The notes: generated from the sequence alone by a model not told the origin. Shown: positions 50,870-63,290, counted from the stretch's first letter. The stretch: 64,000 nucleotides of DNA from Glycine soja (GCF_004193775.1 NC_041021.1:630001-694000); one strand, 5' to 3'. A program made the numbers and translations.

Positions 50870-51192
50870 TGGGTAACTCATGTGTTGACAAGTTAGCCTC
50901 TCATGCTGCATAGAACTCAGGTTTTTCTTGGTGGATGACCCCACCTCCTTTTTTGTCGAGGGAGCTCCTTAATTAGTTATAGACAAGGACTACCCTCATA
51001 TAGATTTAGATAATCTCTTCCTTGGGTTCGGCTTAGTCCCCTTAAGTGTTTTGTTTCTTCTCTTTATACTTTATATATTATCTGGTTTGGTTAGTTCTTA
51101 GGATCAGTAGGGGTTGGGGTGCCAACATAGTTGTGATGCCTTCCCCTGCTGTGAAGTTCTAGCCACTCCTCCTTTGCTAAAAAAATAAATAA
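50870..51192 (+). mobile_element. 3' end of a LINE: RNase H remnant, 3' UTR and A-rich tail
   Basis: From about 50873 the translation reads GNSCVDKLASHAA, stop, NSGFSWW, which is the end of the RNase H domain of plant LINEs (R-E-x-N-x-x-A-D-x-L-A). A T-rich 3' UTR with GGGGTTGGGGTGCCAACATA follows and ends in AAAAAAATAAATAAA at about 51178-51192. Stops show it is dead. Confidence 0.6.
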
Positions 51193-51345
51193 ATTTGGGA
51201 GACACTTGAAAAGAAGTATGGTGCGGATGATGCAGGTGTTCGTAAGTACATTACTGGCAAATGGTTAGGATTCCAAATGTGTCGATGATAAACCAATAAT
51301 GGAGCAAGTGCGCGAGTATGAGAACTTGGTCTATAGTACGTTGTA
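51193..51345 (+). mobile_element. Ty1/copia-type gag fragment
   Basis: Translation gives WETLEKKYGADDAGVRKYIT then GKWLGFQM and, after a 1-base frameshift at about 51281, VDDKPIMEQVREYENLV. This is the conserved UBN2-type gag segment of copia elements. Only about 50 codons survive. Confidence 0.7.
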
Positions 51346-52620
51346 ATGGGAATTTCTATCACTTTTCAGACTGGTTCACTTGCCCAATAGATTGTATCTC
51401 CTTATGTGCCTAGTGTAGTCTATTTTTGAGTGTGTGAAGAGATGTCTCTTTGGAGGAAAACATTTGCTAATGAGATAGCAATTTGTGCTCACAATTTCAA
51501 CTTGTATTTGGTAGTAATATGCACAAGAAGTTTCTATGAAATCAGAGACGTGACATTTCATTCATACATTCAGCAACAGATTGCTTAGTTTCCGATACGT
51601 ATATTTCTTACAAAAATCAGAAACATGAAATTTCATTCATATATTGCTTAGTTAGTCTGAAAACACATTAACTACTGCATAAGGCATAAAATAAAATCGC
51701 ACATCCTGAAACAGCAGAGTACAACAGAAATTTCAGCAACATCAAACTTTGGTTATTTGCTGCTAGTGTCATTGAAGGGAGGAAGGTATGTTCCTTTTCT
51801 TTTGTGATGCTTAGGAAGGCAACGGATGTGTAGGTCTCTTGTTTTGTACAACGTTTTTGTGGTGTGCCTGGATATTAAAACTGACATACTGTATGTGTCC
51901 TTTAGTTTGTGGGGCCATTATGCTTTCAGTGTCCTAAACTATGGTTTCTCTCTTTCTCTATCTCAGAATTCAAAACTTCTTATGCTCGTCGGGCAACAGC
52001 ATTTCTTATTCTGCCATTCAGCTTTTTATTTCTTAAATGAATTTTTCTTTGCTTTTATATATATATATATATATCCAACTTGAGTCCGGGATATCCTACA
52101 CTAATTTGATTTAATTTGTCGATTAAGTTCCATAACTTTTGATTGTCTTTATGTTAACTTGGAGTATTAATTAATGAAAGCTGTTAACTATTTAGTAGCA
52201 CAATACAAGTTTTTTTATTTACGATCCACTAATGCAAGTTGTTTCAACTTAATAAAAGGTATCAAATTTGTGTCCTTACTATGTAATTACGTTAAATATT
52301 TAACAATTCAAGCAGTATTGTCCCCTGTGGTGAAACTTGGCATATACCTGTAATTCATAAAAAAAAATAAAAATTATAGCAACAGGAACTGTTTTATTGG
52401 CATGGTATGCGATATTAGCATTATAAAACAAGGTGATCCATTTCACTCAATAATGAAGACTAATTGTCCCCTTATTTTAAAATACATCCATCCTTGCCTT
52501 GGCAGACAATATGATAACTGCTTAATTGAATGTTATCCACAATTATTATGGTTCTGGCCTCCAGCAAAATATCATAAAGCTTGATAACGCTAAGATTGCA
52601 TAGAAGAAGACGACAAAATC
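51346..52620. other. Intergenic upstream of the intact P450 gene
   Basis: No supported coding sequence. A short (TA)n tract lies near 52055-52073. The first part may be further decayed retroelement DNA. Confidence 0.45.
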
Positions 52621-52952
52621 ACGCAACAAGTTGTTGCTTAAATATACGCGGAAAGTCTAAATGAAATGGGGACATGCTTTGAAAAGTCAAAATTTTATGT
52701 TTTTTTCTACATAGATATCAAATAAGTGGCTGTTAAAAAAAAAGTTGGATCATAATATTAAACATTTAAACTATTAATATCTGCCGATATTTATGAAAAC
52801 GAAATAAACCGGATTCTTTACTGTGAAGTGTGAACTGTGGAGTTTGCAGCAGCAGCAGCAGGAACAGAATCCACTAGAAAACAATAAACGGCAAACAAAA
52901 TCCTCATTTTTATCAGGACTTTTAGAACCCCTTAGTGGTCTCTTTTGTCACT
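52621..52952 (+). promoter_or_regulatory. Promoter/leader block conserved across the CYP71D array
   Basis: The segment shares ordered landmarks with 57400-57619, 60570-60743 and 63750-64000: CAACAAGTTGTTGCTT, GAAAGTCTAAATGAAAT, AAAACGAAATAAACC, GCAGCAGCAG, CCACTAGAAA, CGGCAAACAAAATCC and TCAGGACTTTTAGAACC. The last part is probably 5' UTR. Conservation here shows that the duplications carried the promoter. Confidence 0.6.
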
Positions 52953-54978
52953 ATGGATTCTGAATTACTTAGCATATTACCCCCTATCATGTCCTTTTTC
53001 CTCTTCATGATTGTGGCACTAAAAATAGGGAGCAATCTCAAGAAAACTGAGTCATCTCCAAACATACCCCCAGGACCATGGAAGCTACCAATCATAGGAA
53101 ACATACATCATCTTGTTACATCTGCACCACACCGAAAATTGCGAGACTTGGCCAAAATGTATGGACCCTTGATGCATCTTCAACTTGGGGAGGTCTTCAC
53201 AATCATTGTTTCCTCACCAGAATATGCTAAGGAGATAATGAAGACCCATGATGTCATCTTTGCATCAAGGCCTAAAATTCTAGCATCAGATATATTGTGC
53301 TATGAATCCACAAATATTGTCTTTTCACCGTATGGAAATTACTGGAGACAGCTACGGAAAATATGCACACTGGAGCTTTTCACCCAAAAACGTGTCAACT
53401 CATTCCAACCAACAAGAGAAAAAGAGCTCACCAATCTCGTTAAAATGGTTGATTCACATAAAGGGTCGCCCATGAACTTCACTGAAGCAGTACTTTTATC
53501 AATATATAATATCATTTCAAGAGCTGCGTTTGGCATGGAATGCAAAGACCAAGAAGAATTCATATCAGTGGTAAAAGAAGCTGTAACAATTGGGTCAGGT
53601 TTTAACATAGGAGATTTGTTTCCTTCTGCAAAATGGCTTCAACTTGTTACTGGTCTGAGGCCTAAGCTTGAAAGGCTGCATAGACAAATTGACCGGATAC
53701 TGGAAGGCATCATCAATGAACACAAACAGGCAAATTCAAAAGGCTACAGTGAAGCGAAGGAAGATTTGGTGGATGTTCTCCTAAAATTCCAGGATGGTAA
53801 TGATAGTAACCAGGACATTTGTCTATCTATTAACAATATCAAGGCTATAATCCTGGTAAAGTTTACCTCACTCCTTTCTCTAGAACTTAGACGAATGTTT
53901 AATACTTGCACCAGAATATTCACACATGAACCCTTCAAAATTGTGAACTATGCTCCAATTTCCATGATGTATTATTGGATGCCATCTGCATATACCTTTT
54001 TGAATTCAATGCCTTCAAAGTTGTTCTTATTAACGTGAAATTCAATCGTTGAAATATTTTAACTGCATAGTTTGTTATATATGTGATAATTGTTAGGAAA
54101 TTCTACATTGCCTGCCTCAGTTCTCGGGAAACAACTTATACATCTGTTGGGTAACTTTACTTGGTATCAATTGGTTTTAAGTTGAAATTCAACAATAATA
54201 TGTCTATGCAGTTTTTCACAATCTAAACAGTTGGTCTTCCAATCAACAGTTGTAATTGAACTTTATACTCAGTTTAGAGAACTCAAATCCATAACAATCT
54301 CTTTGTATACCATTGAATTAGCAAAAATTAGACTCACTGATAACTACTTTGCAGGACATTTTTTCTGCTGGAGGTGATACAGCAGCTTCTACCATAAATT
54401 GGGCAATGGCAGAGATGATAAGGGATTCAAGAGTAATGGAGAAAGTACAAATCGAGGTGAGAGAGGTATTCAATATGAAAGGAAGGGTTGACGAAATTTG
54501 CATCGATGAGCTGAAATATTTAAAATCAGTTGTCAAAGAGACACTAAGGTTACACCCACCAGCTCCACTTTTACTTCCAAGAGAATGTGGACAGGCATGT
54601 GAGATTAATGGGTATCATATACCAGTCAAAAGTAAGGTAATTGTGAATGCTTGGGCAATTGGAAGAGATCCAAAGTACTGGAGTGAAGCAGAGAGGTTTT
54701 ATCCAGAGAGATTCATTGATAGCTCTATTGACTACAAAGGGACTAATTTTGAGTACATTCCATTTGGTGCTGGAAGAAGAATATGCCCTGGCAGCACTTT
54801 TGGTTTGATCAATGTTGAGGTGGCACTTGCATTTTTGTTGTATCACTTTGATTGGAAGCTTCCAAACGGAATGAAAAGTGAGGACTTGGACATGACTGAG
54901 CAATTTGGAGTGACAGTTAGAAGAAAAAATGACCTATACTTGATACCGGTCCCTTCTAATCCTTTCCAGGTAAGATAA
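52953..54978 (+). CDS. CYP71D-like: Cytochrome P450, CYP71D-type (intact)
   Basis: Two exons, 52953-53855 and 54355-54978, with a phase-0 GT..AG intron at the site usual for CYP71 genes: 1527 nt, 508 residues. The N-terminal ER anchor is at about 7-25 and the proline hinge PPGP at 39-42. The I-helix AGGDTA is at about 306, the K-helix ExxR at E363-R366, PERF at 418-421 and the haem loop [11 protein letters not shown] with the cysteine ligand C445. All P450 essentials are present. CYP71D members are ER-bound mono-oxygenases of specialised metabolism (terpenoid, flavonoid and alkaloid hydroxylations); the substrate cannot be read from the sequence. Start chosen by homology (MDSELL) with the sister copies. 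The stop is embedded in CAGGTAAGATAA, which is also a good splice donor. Confidence 0.93.
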
Positions 54979-55662
54979 ACTGGTAAAGCCTACAAGAAAA
55001 GGCTAGAACCTTTGTATTTGTTATTACCCATTTACTAATGAAAGAAACTTTGCATTTTGTTAATTTTTGCGATGTAGCGTATATATCCGTTGAACAGTGT
55101 GAATTGGTCTTAAGATGAAATCTAAAAGATCTCTCATCCCATTCCTATCTTTCAAATCGTCAGATGGGCCTTGCTCACCCAATTTAAAGTCTGCCTTTTG
55201 ATGATGGATGTTAATTTCGATATCCTGATTATAAAGTTGAACACTTGAACACACTTATCAGCGGAGGCATTCAACTTATCATTAATATTTCTGATTTTGA
55301 GGTTGTTCTTCAAGGATGCTATATCCACTGGATTGTTTTCTAACATGGCATGACATGAAAATGAATGTCATACGTGCGTATGATGGTGTTTAAAGATTTT
55401 CAGAAATTTATCTGTCAGCCTAATTATTGTTTGATGACTTTCAATTTTGTGAAATTAGGATATTTGAAGATTAAACATCCTAATTGTTGCAAAAAGTTAA
55501 AAGTCATCAAATAATAATGTTAAACTGGTAGGTAAATTTTTTTAAATTTGGGTTTCAATCAACATCATTATTTATTTTGGTTCGCATAGAATGAGTATTT
55601 TTACTTTAGTTATTTTTGGAAATAACAATGACTTATTTCCAAAGTATATATATTATTTACAA
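54979..55662. other. 3' flank of the intact P450 gene at 52953
   Basis: Contains the 3' UTR, whose first about 100 bp resemble those of the sister copies, then unrelated sequence including a long hairpin (55404-55539). Confidence 0.45.
55404..55539. repeat. Near-perfect 136-bp hairpin
   Basis: The arms, about 60 bp each, pair with few mismatches: AAATTTA at 55404 with TAAATTT at 55539, TTTGATGACTTTCAATTTTG (55429-55448) with AAAGTTAAAAGTCATCAAAT (55493-55512), and TTAGGAT with CATCCTAA near the tip. The loop is about 15 bp. It could be a small MITE or a small-RNA precursor. Confidence 0.7.
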
Positions 55663-55697
55663 CTAGACTTTCAACTCGTGCGTTGTATGGTTTTTTT

Positions 55698-55733
<36 letters not shown>

Positions 55734-57275
55734 TTTTATATTTTTTTATTTATTTAAATAAATAAAAATAATAATTTTTAAATATTTAGTACCATGTTAA
55801 ACATAATTATCGTATTAATGAGAAAGTTGATTAATTATATTTTTAATTGAGTTAATTTTATCTTAAAAGTTAAGTATATTAACTTTTTTTGTAATTTTTT
55901 GTTCATTCAAGTAATAATAGTGATACAATATCTTTTGAAAAATAAATGTACATAAATAAAATTATTCATTTTAATGATTTTTAGTGAATTTTTATAAAGA
56001 ATCAAGTGAAAAAAAGCAATAAACAAATAATATATTATATTATTTTAATATATAATAATAATAATAATAATAATGTCTACTATTTTATTACATATAATAA
56101 TAATAATTTCTTAGAAAGTTTTAATATATATTATTTTACAGTATATAATATTATAAATATTTTTTATTTTGTAAAATATATACTTTAATATACATTTTCT
56201 TAAAAAATAAAATTAAGCATAATCAAATATTATTTAAATTACTATTAATATTTAAAATAGTATCAAAATTATAAAATTAGAGTTAATACATTTAAATGAA
56301 TATGGATGAACTTCATTGAAAATTATATTTCAAAAATAAATTAACTTAGAGTTAACATTTATTTATTTATTTTATATAACATTAAATCTTAAAACTCATT
56401 CTCATATATATAACGGTTTCTATTAATCTTGTTTAATATGATTCAACAGTAGTTTAATACATGTAACCGTTAAAATCTTATTGGTATCTATTATGTAACT
56501 TCATCGTGGCATTAAAATAATCTAAAATATAATTAATTTTTTTTTATCATTGAATAAAAATTTATTTTAGAAAATCTTGTTAACTCTATCATACAATAAA
56601 TTTTGTAATATATATCTTTACATATAGCTATCTTTATACAAAAGTGAAGCGAATAATATTTATTATTTAATTATTACATTTATAGTTTTTTTAAAAATTA
56701 GTTTATAAAATAAAATTTACAATAAAAATAATGTAAAAATTCTTATATATATATATATATATTAACTATTAGTCTCCTATCATTAATTTATATTTATCTA
56801 ATTAGTTCTAATTTAAATAGTTAACATCAAATATAATTGTTAATAATTTTATTATATATATATATATGTAATTATTATATTTTTTTATTTTCATATTACA
56901 TTATATTATTTTATAACTTTAAAGTGATAAATTTAATTTATTATTTTTCCAGAAATATATTTTAAAGTAACTAATTATAAAAATAAATAAATTTGTACAT
57001 AGATAGTAATATTAAATTAGTGTAAAATTTTACATTTATTTTATTTAATAATTTTTCCTTCATATTTATTTAATATGTAAAATCAAATATTACAAATAAA
57101 TTAAATTATTATTAATGTGAGAAGTTATTAATTTTATTAAAATATATCAACGACTATTAATTAGTATTACTTTGAATTAACATGGTGACACAAAATGTAA
57201 AATATTTTTTTCCTCCACCACTAATATTAATACGCTTAAAATATTTGTCCCATGCTTTGCACGGTCGCCCACTAG
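55663..57275. mobile_element. AT-rich 1.6-kb insertion with imperfect inverted ends
   Basis: The left end CTAGACTTTCAACTCGTGCG continues TTGTATGG; the reverse-complemented right end CTAGTGGGCGACCGTGCAAA continues GCATGG. The interior is extremely AT-rich, with (TA)n and (AAT)n runs and no coding capacity. Its length fits the excess spacing between the P450 copies at 52953 and 57620. No clear target duplication was found, so the class is unknown. Confidence 0.5.
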
Positions 57276-57619
57276 TGTATAACATATACAGAAAAGAATT
57301 ATGCCAAATATTGAATTTTTTAGATGAGTAACTCTACACATGCCACATGCCATGGTTGTGCATAGACATCGATCATCACGACGAGAACATGCGCATTACA
57401 AAAAAAGGACAAAAGCAACCAACAAATTATTGCTTTGACACTGCATGGAAAGCCTGAATGCAATAAGGCCATATTAATATTTAATATTTGTGAAAATGAA
57501 ATATAGTACTAAATTATTCATCATGTTGAAGATTGCAGCACAAGAAACCACTAGAAATGGCAACCAAACTAGTCATCTTCATCAGGACTTTTAGAACCCC
57601 TTACTGGTCTCTTGTCACC

Positions 57620-59520
57620 ATGGATTCAGAAGTACTTAACTTATTAGCCCTTATCTTGCCCTTTTTACTCTTCGTTATTGTGGCACTGAAAATAGGAAGA
57701 AGAAATCTCAAGAAATCTGAGTCAACTCCAAAAATACCCCCAGGACCATGGAAGCTACCTATCATAGGGAATATACTCCATCTTGTTACATCTACACCAC
57801 ACCGAAAATTAAGAGACTTGGCCAAAATATATGGACCCTTGATGCATCTCCAACTTGGGGAGCTCTTCATAATCGTTGTTTCCTCAGCAGAGTATGCTAA
57901 GGAGATAATGAAAACCCATGATGTCATCTTTGCACAAAGGCCTCATAGTCTTGCTTCAGATATATTATCCTATGAATCCACAAATATTATTTCGGCACCT
58001 TACGGACATTATTGGAGACAGCTACGAAAAATATGCACTGTGGAGCTTTTCACTCAAAAACGTGTCAATTCATTCAAGCCAATAAGAGAAGAGGAGCTCG
58101 GCAATCTTGTCAAAATGATTGATTCCCATGGAGGGTCTTCTTCCATCAACCTCACTGAAGCAGTACTTCTGTCAATATATAACATCATTTCAAGAGCTGC
58201 GTTTGGCATGAAATGCAAAGACCAAGAAGAATTCATATCCGTGGTAAAAGAAGCCATAACAATTGGAGCAGGTTTTCACATAGGAGATTTGTTTCCTTCT
58301 GCTAAATGGCTTCAACTTGTTAGTGGTTTGAGGCCTAAGCTTGATATAATACATGAAAAAATTGACCGGATACTAGGAGACATCATCAATGAACACAAAG
58401 CAGCAAAGTCAAAAGCCAGAGAAGGCCAGGATGAAGCAGAGGAAGATTTGGTGGATGTTCTCCTAAAATTCAAGGATGGTAATGATAGAAACCAGGACAT
58501 TTGTTTAACTACTAACAATATCAAGGCTATAATCCTGGTAAGGATAGTAACACCTTCTAAACCCTTTATTTTATGAAGATAATTTCACTCCTTTCAAGAA
58601 AACTTAGAAAATTATTTAATACTAGCACCAGAATATCTCACACATGGGCTCTTCAAACTATGCAGCATATGATGATTTCCGTGTTGTCTTAATGGATACT
58701 TTCTGCATATATAATTGTTGACATAGTTAACAACTACACAGTTAGTTGTACATCTGTACACGATCTGAACAGTTGACCTTCGAATCATCATTTCTCTTTA
58801 TACTCTAAAGTACACTCCTCACATTTGAAAAGTCAAATCCATAATCTCTTTGGATATCCTTGCATTAGCTTAAGCTCGCTGATAATTACTTTGTAGGACA
58901 TCTTTGGTGCTGGAGGTGAGACATCAGCAACTACCATAAATTGGGCAATGGCAGAGATGATAAAGAATCCAAGAGCAATGAATAAAGCACAACTTGAAGT
59001 AAGAGAGGTATTCGACATGAAAGGAATGGTTGATGAAATTTGCATTGATCAACTCAAATATTTGAAATCAGTTGTCAAAGAGACCCTAAGGTTACACCCA
59101 CCAGCTCCTCTTTTACTTCCAAGAGAATGTGGACAGACATGTGAGATTCATGGGTATCATATACCTGGCAAAAGTAAGGTAATTGTAAATGCCTGGACAA
59201 TTGGAAGAGATCCAAACTATTGGACTGAAGCAGAGAGATTTCATCCAGAGAGATTCTTTGATAGTTCTATTGACTACAAAGGGACTAATTTTGAGTACAT
59301 TCCATTTGGTGCTGGAAGAAGAATATGCCCTGGCATCACACTTGGTTTGATAAATGTTGAGCTGACACTTGCATTTTTGTTGTATCACTTTGATTGGAAG
59401 CTTCCAAATGGAATGAAAAGTGAGGACTTGGACATGACTGAGAAATTTGGAGTGACTGTTAGAAGAAAAGATGACCTATACTTGATACCTGTCACTTCTC
59501 GTCCTTTTCTGGTAAGATAA
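57620..59520 (+). CDS. CYP71D-like: Cytochrome P450, CYP71D-type (intact)
   Basis: Exons 57620-58537 and 58897-59520, phase-0 GT..AG intron, 1542 nt, 513 residues. The anchor is at about 6-25, the PPGP hinge at about 40, AGGETS in the I-helix at about 310, the K-helix ExxR at E368-R371 in [13 protein letters not shown], and the haem loop [11 protein letters not shown] with C450. Same family role as the neighbour at 52953, but the exon 1 insert SSSINLTEA and the loop [14 protein letters not shown] make it 5 residues longer. An in-frame ATG 21 codons upstream (57557) has no stop before MDSEVL and would give a longer N-terminus; homology favours 57620. The stop lies in CTGGTAAGATAA, a possible donor that could splice to 59971 and replace the last two residues by GTGAEK. 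Confidence 0.93.
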
Positions 59521-60743
59521 CCATACAAGAAAAATCTATAACCTTTGAGTTTGTAATTAGCCGTTAATTACTGAAAGAAATTTTGCATCTATGTTGACTT
59601 TAGTAAAACTGAAGATTTGTAATGCATCCCCCACGATGTTTTCATCATTGTTACTGTCTTATTTCAATAGTATTTTTCAAGGAATGAAACTACTTTGTCA
59701 TTCTACTCTTTAATAAATAGTCTTCAATTCATCAGTGCCATTCATAATTCTGCACATCATAAATGTCTTACCATTAATTACTACTTTCAAATTAAAAGAA
59801 AGGGAATGATCATCCAATTGATGAACAGAACAAATGTAAACAAGGAGAAATGTGTATGAATCAACCAAACATGCTCGGTAAACATAGATAACAAATTGGC
59901 ATTTACCATTTTCTAAAATCTTGTGTTAGGAACTTAGGAATTAACAGAAAAGTTGTTCACGATTTTGCAGGGAACTGGTGCAGAGAAATAAGCAGTGCAG
60001 GCAAAGAAGGCTGAGTAAGATTCAGTCAGAGGATCAAGAAATCCCTAATGTTGACGACACATATTTTAATCTGATACAGAAACAGTTAATATTATTTTAT
60101 ATCATATAAAAAGGATTTTAACTTCATCATAGGCCTCAATTTCACTATTCTCTGTAAGCATTGTAATTTTTGCTTTATTTCAGTTTCAAAGAAATATAAT
60201 AATTCAGGACTGATTTTTAAATATGTTCCATTATTCTAACCTTCATGGATGCATATGCCAAGGAACTCGGAATGATACAAAAATGCTGGTAGTACCCAAA
60301 TATAAGCAACATTTGTACAATATATATTCTTTTCTTTTTGTTCCTCTACATGTATTTTTTTGTTGTCGAATGGAAAGGGAGCTACGCTCCCGTACGTACG
60401 CTACACAAGCTTATTCACATGGATTTGGAACTCCTGTAGACTGTAGTTGAGAAGTAACTGCAGGGAGTGCAGTCTAATCTCTAACCATACACATCGATGG
60501 TTACGATTCATGCAGTTCAAAAATGAACTGTAGAAGATCTTGGTCCATGCTAACAGGTGGGCCATATTATTATTTTCTAATACTTGTCAAAATGAAATAA
60601 ACCGCAAGATTTTTTATAGTACGAATACGAAGTTTGCACTTTGCAGCAGCTGAAACCACTAGAAATCAGTGACAATAGAAGCCAACCAAAACATTTATCT
60701 TATCTAGACTTTCAGAACCAAAATAGTAGTCTCTTATGGCGCC
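59521..60743. other. 3' flank of one P450 copy and promoter of the next
   Basis: 59560-60200 is a close match to 62610-63160 behind the next copy (shared GTGCAGGCAAAGAAGGCTGA, AATCTGATACAGAAACAGTT). It includes the possible alternative last exon at 59971-59991. From about 60570 the conserved array leader begins (AAAATGAAATAAACCGCAAG, GAAACCACTAGAAATC). Confidence 0.6.
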
Positions 60744-62591
60744 ATGGATTCTGAAGTACTTAACATATTAGCCCTCGTCGTGCCCTTTTTCCTCTTCATG
60801 ATTTTGGCACTGAAAATAGCAAGGAATCATACGATAACTGAGTCATCTCCAAAGGTACCCCCAGGACCATGGAAGCTACCTATCATAGGAAACATACACC
60901 ATCTTATTACTTCAACACCACACCGAAAATTGAGACTTAGCCAAAATATATGGACCCTTGATGCATTTGCAACTTGGGGAGGTCTTCACAATCATTGTTT
61001 CCTCAGCAGAATATGCTAAGGAGATAATGAAAACCCATGATCTCATCTTTGCATCGAGGCCTCACACTCTAGTTGCAGATATATTGGCTTATGAATCAAC
61101 AAGTATTATCACGGCACCTTACGGACGATATTGGAGACAGCTACTAAAAATTTGCACGGTGGAGCTTTTCACCCAAAAACGTGTCAATTCATTCACATAA
61201 AGGTCTTTCTATCAACCTCGCTGAAATAGTAGTTTTATCAATATATAATATCATTTCAAGAGCCGCTTTTGGCATGAAATCGCAAAACCAAGAAGAATTC
61301 ATATCAGCTGTAAAAGAATTAGTAACAGTTGCAGCGGGTTTTAACATAGGAGATCTGTTTCCTTCTGTTAAATGGCTTCAACGTGTTACTGGTTTGAGAC
61401 CTAAGCTTGTGAGGCTGCATCTTAAAATGGATCCGCTATTAGGAAACATCATCAGTGAGCACAAAGAGGCAAAATCAAAGCCATAGAAGGCAAGGATGAA
61501 ACAGAGGAAGATTTGGTAGATGTTCTCCTGAAATTCCTGGATGTTAATGATAGTAACCAGGACATTTGTTTAACTATTAACAATATGAAGGCTATAATAC
61601 TGGTAACGATAATAACATCTTGAAAATCCTTTCTTTTTGTGAAGATATTCTAACTCCTCTCTATAGAACTTAGACAAATGTTAATATTTAATTTCCATGT
61701 ATCATTGGATGCCTTCTGCATATACTTCTTGAATTTGAATCCTTCCAAATTGAGACGTGCCATTTATAGGATCAGTGCAAAGTTATAACTGCTAAGTATT
61801 GATATATTTTAACAACTTCAAAGATTTGTATACATGTGTACATAATCACAATCTAAACAGCTGATCTTTTAATCATCAATTCTCTTTATACTCTAAAGTA
61901 CACCTTCACATAATTAAGTCAAATCCATGACTCTTGTTGGATATCCTGATTCCTGATAATTACTTTGCAGGACATCTTTGCCGCTGGAGGTGAGACAGCT
62001 ACAACTACCATAAATTGGGTAATGGCAGAGATAATAAGGGATCCAAGAGTAATGAAGAAAGCACAAGTTGAAGTGAGAGAGGTATTCAACACGAAAGGAA
62101 GGGTTGATGAAATTTGCATCAATGAACTCAAATATTTAAAATCAGTTGTCAAAGAGACCCTAAGGTTACACCCTCCAGCTCCTCTTTTACTTCCTAGAGA
62201 ATGTGGACAGACATGTGAGATTGATGGGTATCATATACCTGTCAAAAGTAAGGTAATTGTGAATGCTTGGGCAATTGGAAGAGATCCGAAGTACTGGAGT
62301 GAAGCAGAGAGGTTTTATCCAGAGAGATTCATTGATAGCTCTATTGACTACAAAGGGACTAATTTTGAGTACATTCCATTTGTTGCTGGAAGAAGAATAT
62401 GCCCAGGAAGCACATTTGGTTTGATCAATGTTGAGCTTGCACTTGCATTTTTGTTGTATCACTTTGATTGGAAGCTTCCAAATGAAATGAAAAGTGAGGA
62501 CTTGGACATGACTGAGGAATTTGGATTGACTGTTACAAGAAAAGAGGACATATACTTGATACCTGTCACTTCTCGTCCTTTTAGTTACTAA
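60744..62591 (+). pseudogene. CYP71D-type cytochrome P450 pseudogene
   Basis: Starts correctly at 60744 with an anchor and PPGP hinge, then breaks in exon 1. A 2-bp loss near 60931 (HRKLR) is followed by a roughly 50-bp deletion between short ATTC repeats near 61196, removing the segment after RVNSF. A 1-bp loss near 61480 then gives an early stop. Other stretches of exon 1 remain readable up to the donor at about 61600. Exon 2 (61971-62591) is fully open, 206 codons, with AGGETA, KETLR, PERF and a haem loop reading [11 protein letters not shown], where the second loop glycine is replaced by valine. It has lost the GGTAAGATAA end seen in the two intact genes and ends RPFSY instead. Confidence 0.9.
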
Positions 62592-63164
62592 TTACCCGTT
62601 TACTAATAAGAGAAACTTTGTATCTTGGTTGACTTTAGTATAACTGAAGATTTTGTAATGCATCCCCCCCCATTATGTTATCATTGTGGATACTGTGCAC
62701 ATCATAAATGTCTTACCACTACTACTTTCAAAATCAAGGGAAAAGGATGGATAATCCTATTGATACATAGGACATATAAACAAGGAGAAATGTGTATGCA
62801 TCAACCAAACATGCTCAATAAACATATATAACAAATTGACAGAAAAGCTGTTCAAGATTTTGCAGGGAAATGGTGCAGATAAGTAAGCACTAAGCAGTGC
62901 AGGCAAAGAAGGCTGAGTATGATTCAGTCCCAGGATCAAGAAATCGATCCCTAAAGTTGATGATACATCTTTTAATCTGATACAGAAACAGTTTGTATTA
63001 TTTTGTAAGTATATAAAAAAAGATCTTAACTTCATCATGAGGCCTCAATTTCACTATTCTCTGTAAGCATTGTAATTTTTGCTTTGTTTCAGATACAGAG
63101 AAATATAATAATTCCGTTCTCATTTTGTAATATGTTCCATTATTCTTGCCTTTATGGATAATAT
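62592..63164. repeat. Duplicated 3' flank of the P450 unit
   Basis: Matches 59560-60200 behind the preceding copy in the same order, including TTTTGCAGGGAAATGGTGCA at about 62858 (the counterpart of the possible last exon at 59971). This shows the duplication unit extends well past the stop codon. Confidence 0.75.
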
Positions 63165-63290
63165 CTGATCATCGAACTAGGAATGAAACAGAAATGTGTA
63201 ACTACAATACAGACATACAAATACAACTAGGAATGAAACAGAAATGTGTAACTATAATACAGACATACAAATACAACTAAGCATCAGCCT
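63165..63290. repeat. Two tandem 50-bp copies
   Basis: GAATGAAACAGAAATGTGTA starts at 63181 and again at 63231; the units differ by one base in the middle (ACTACAATAC versus ACTATAATAC). Confidence 0.9.
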
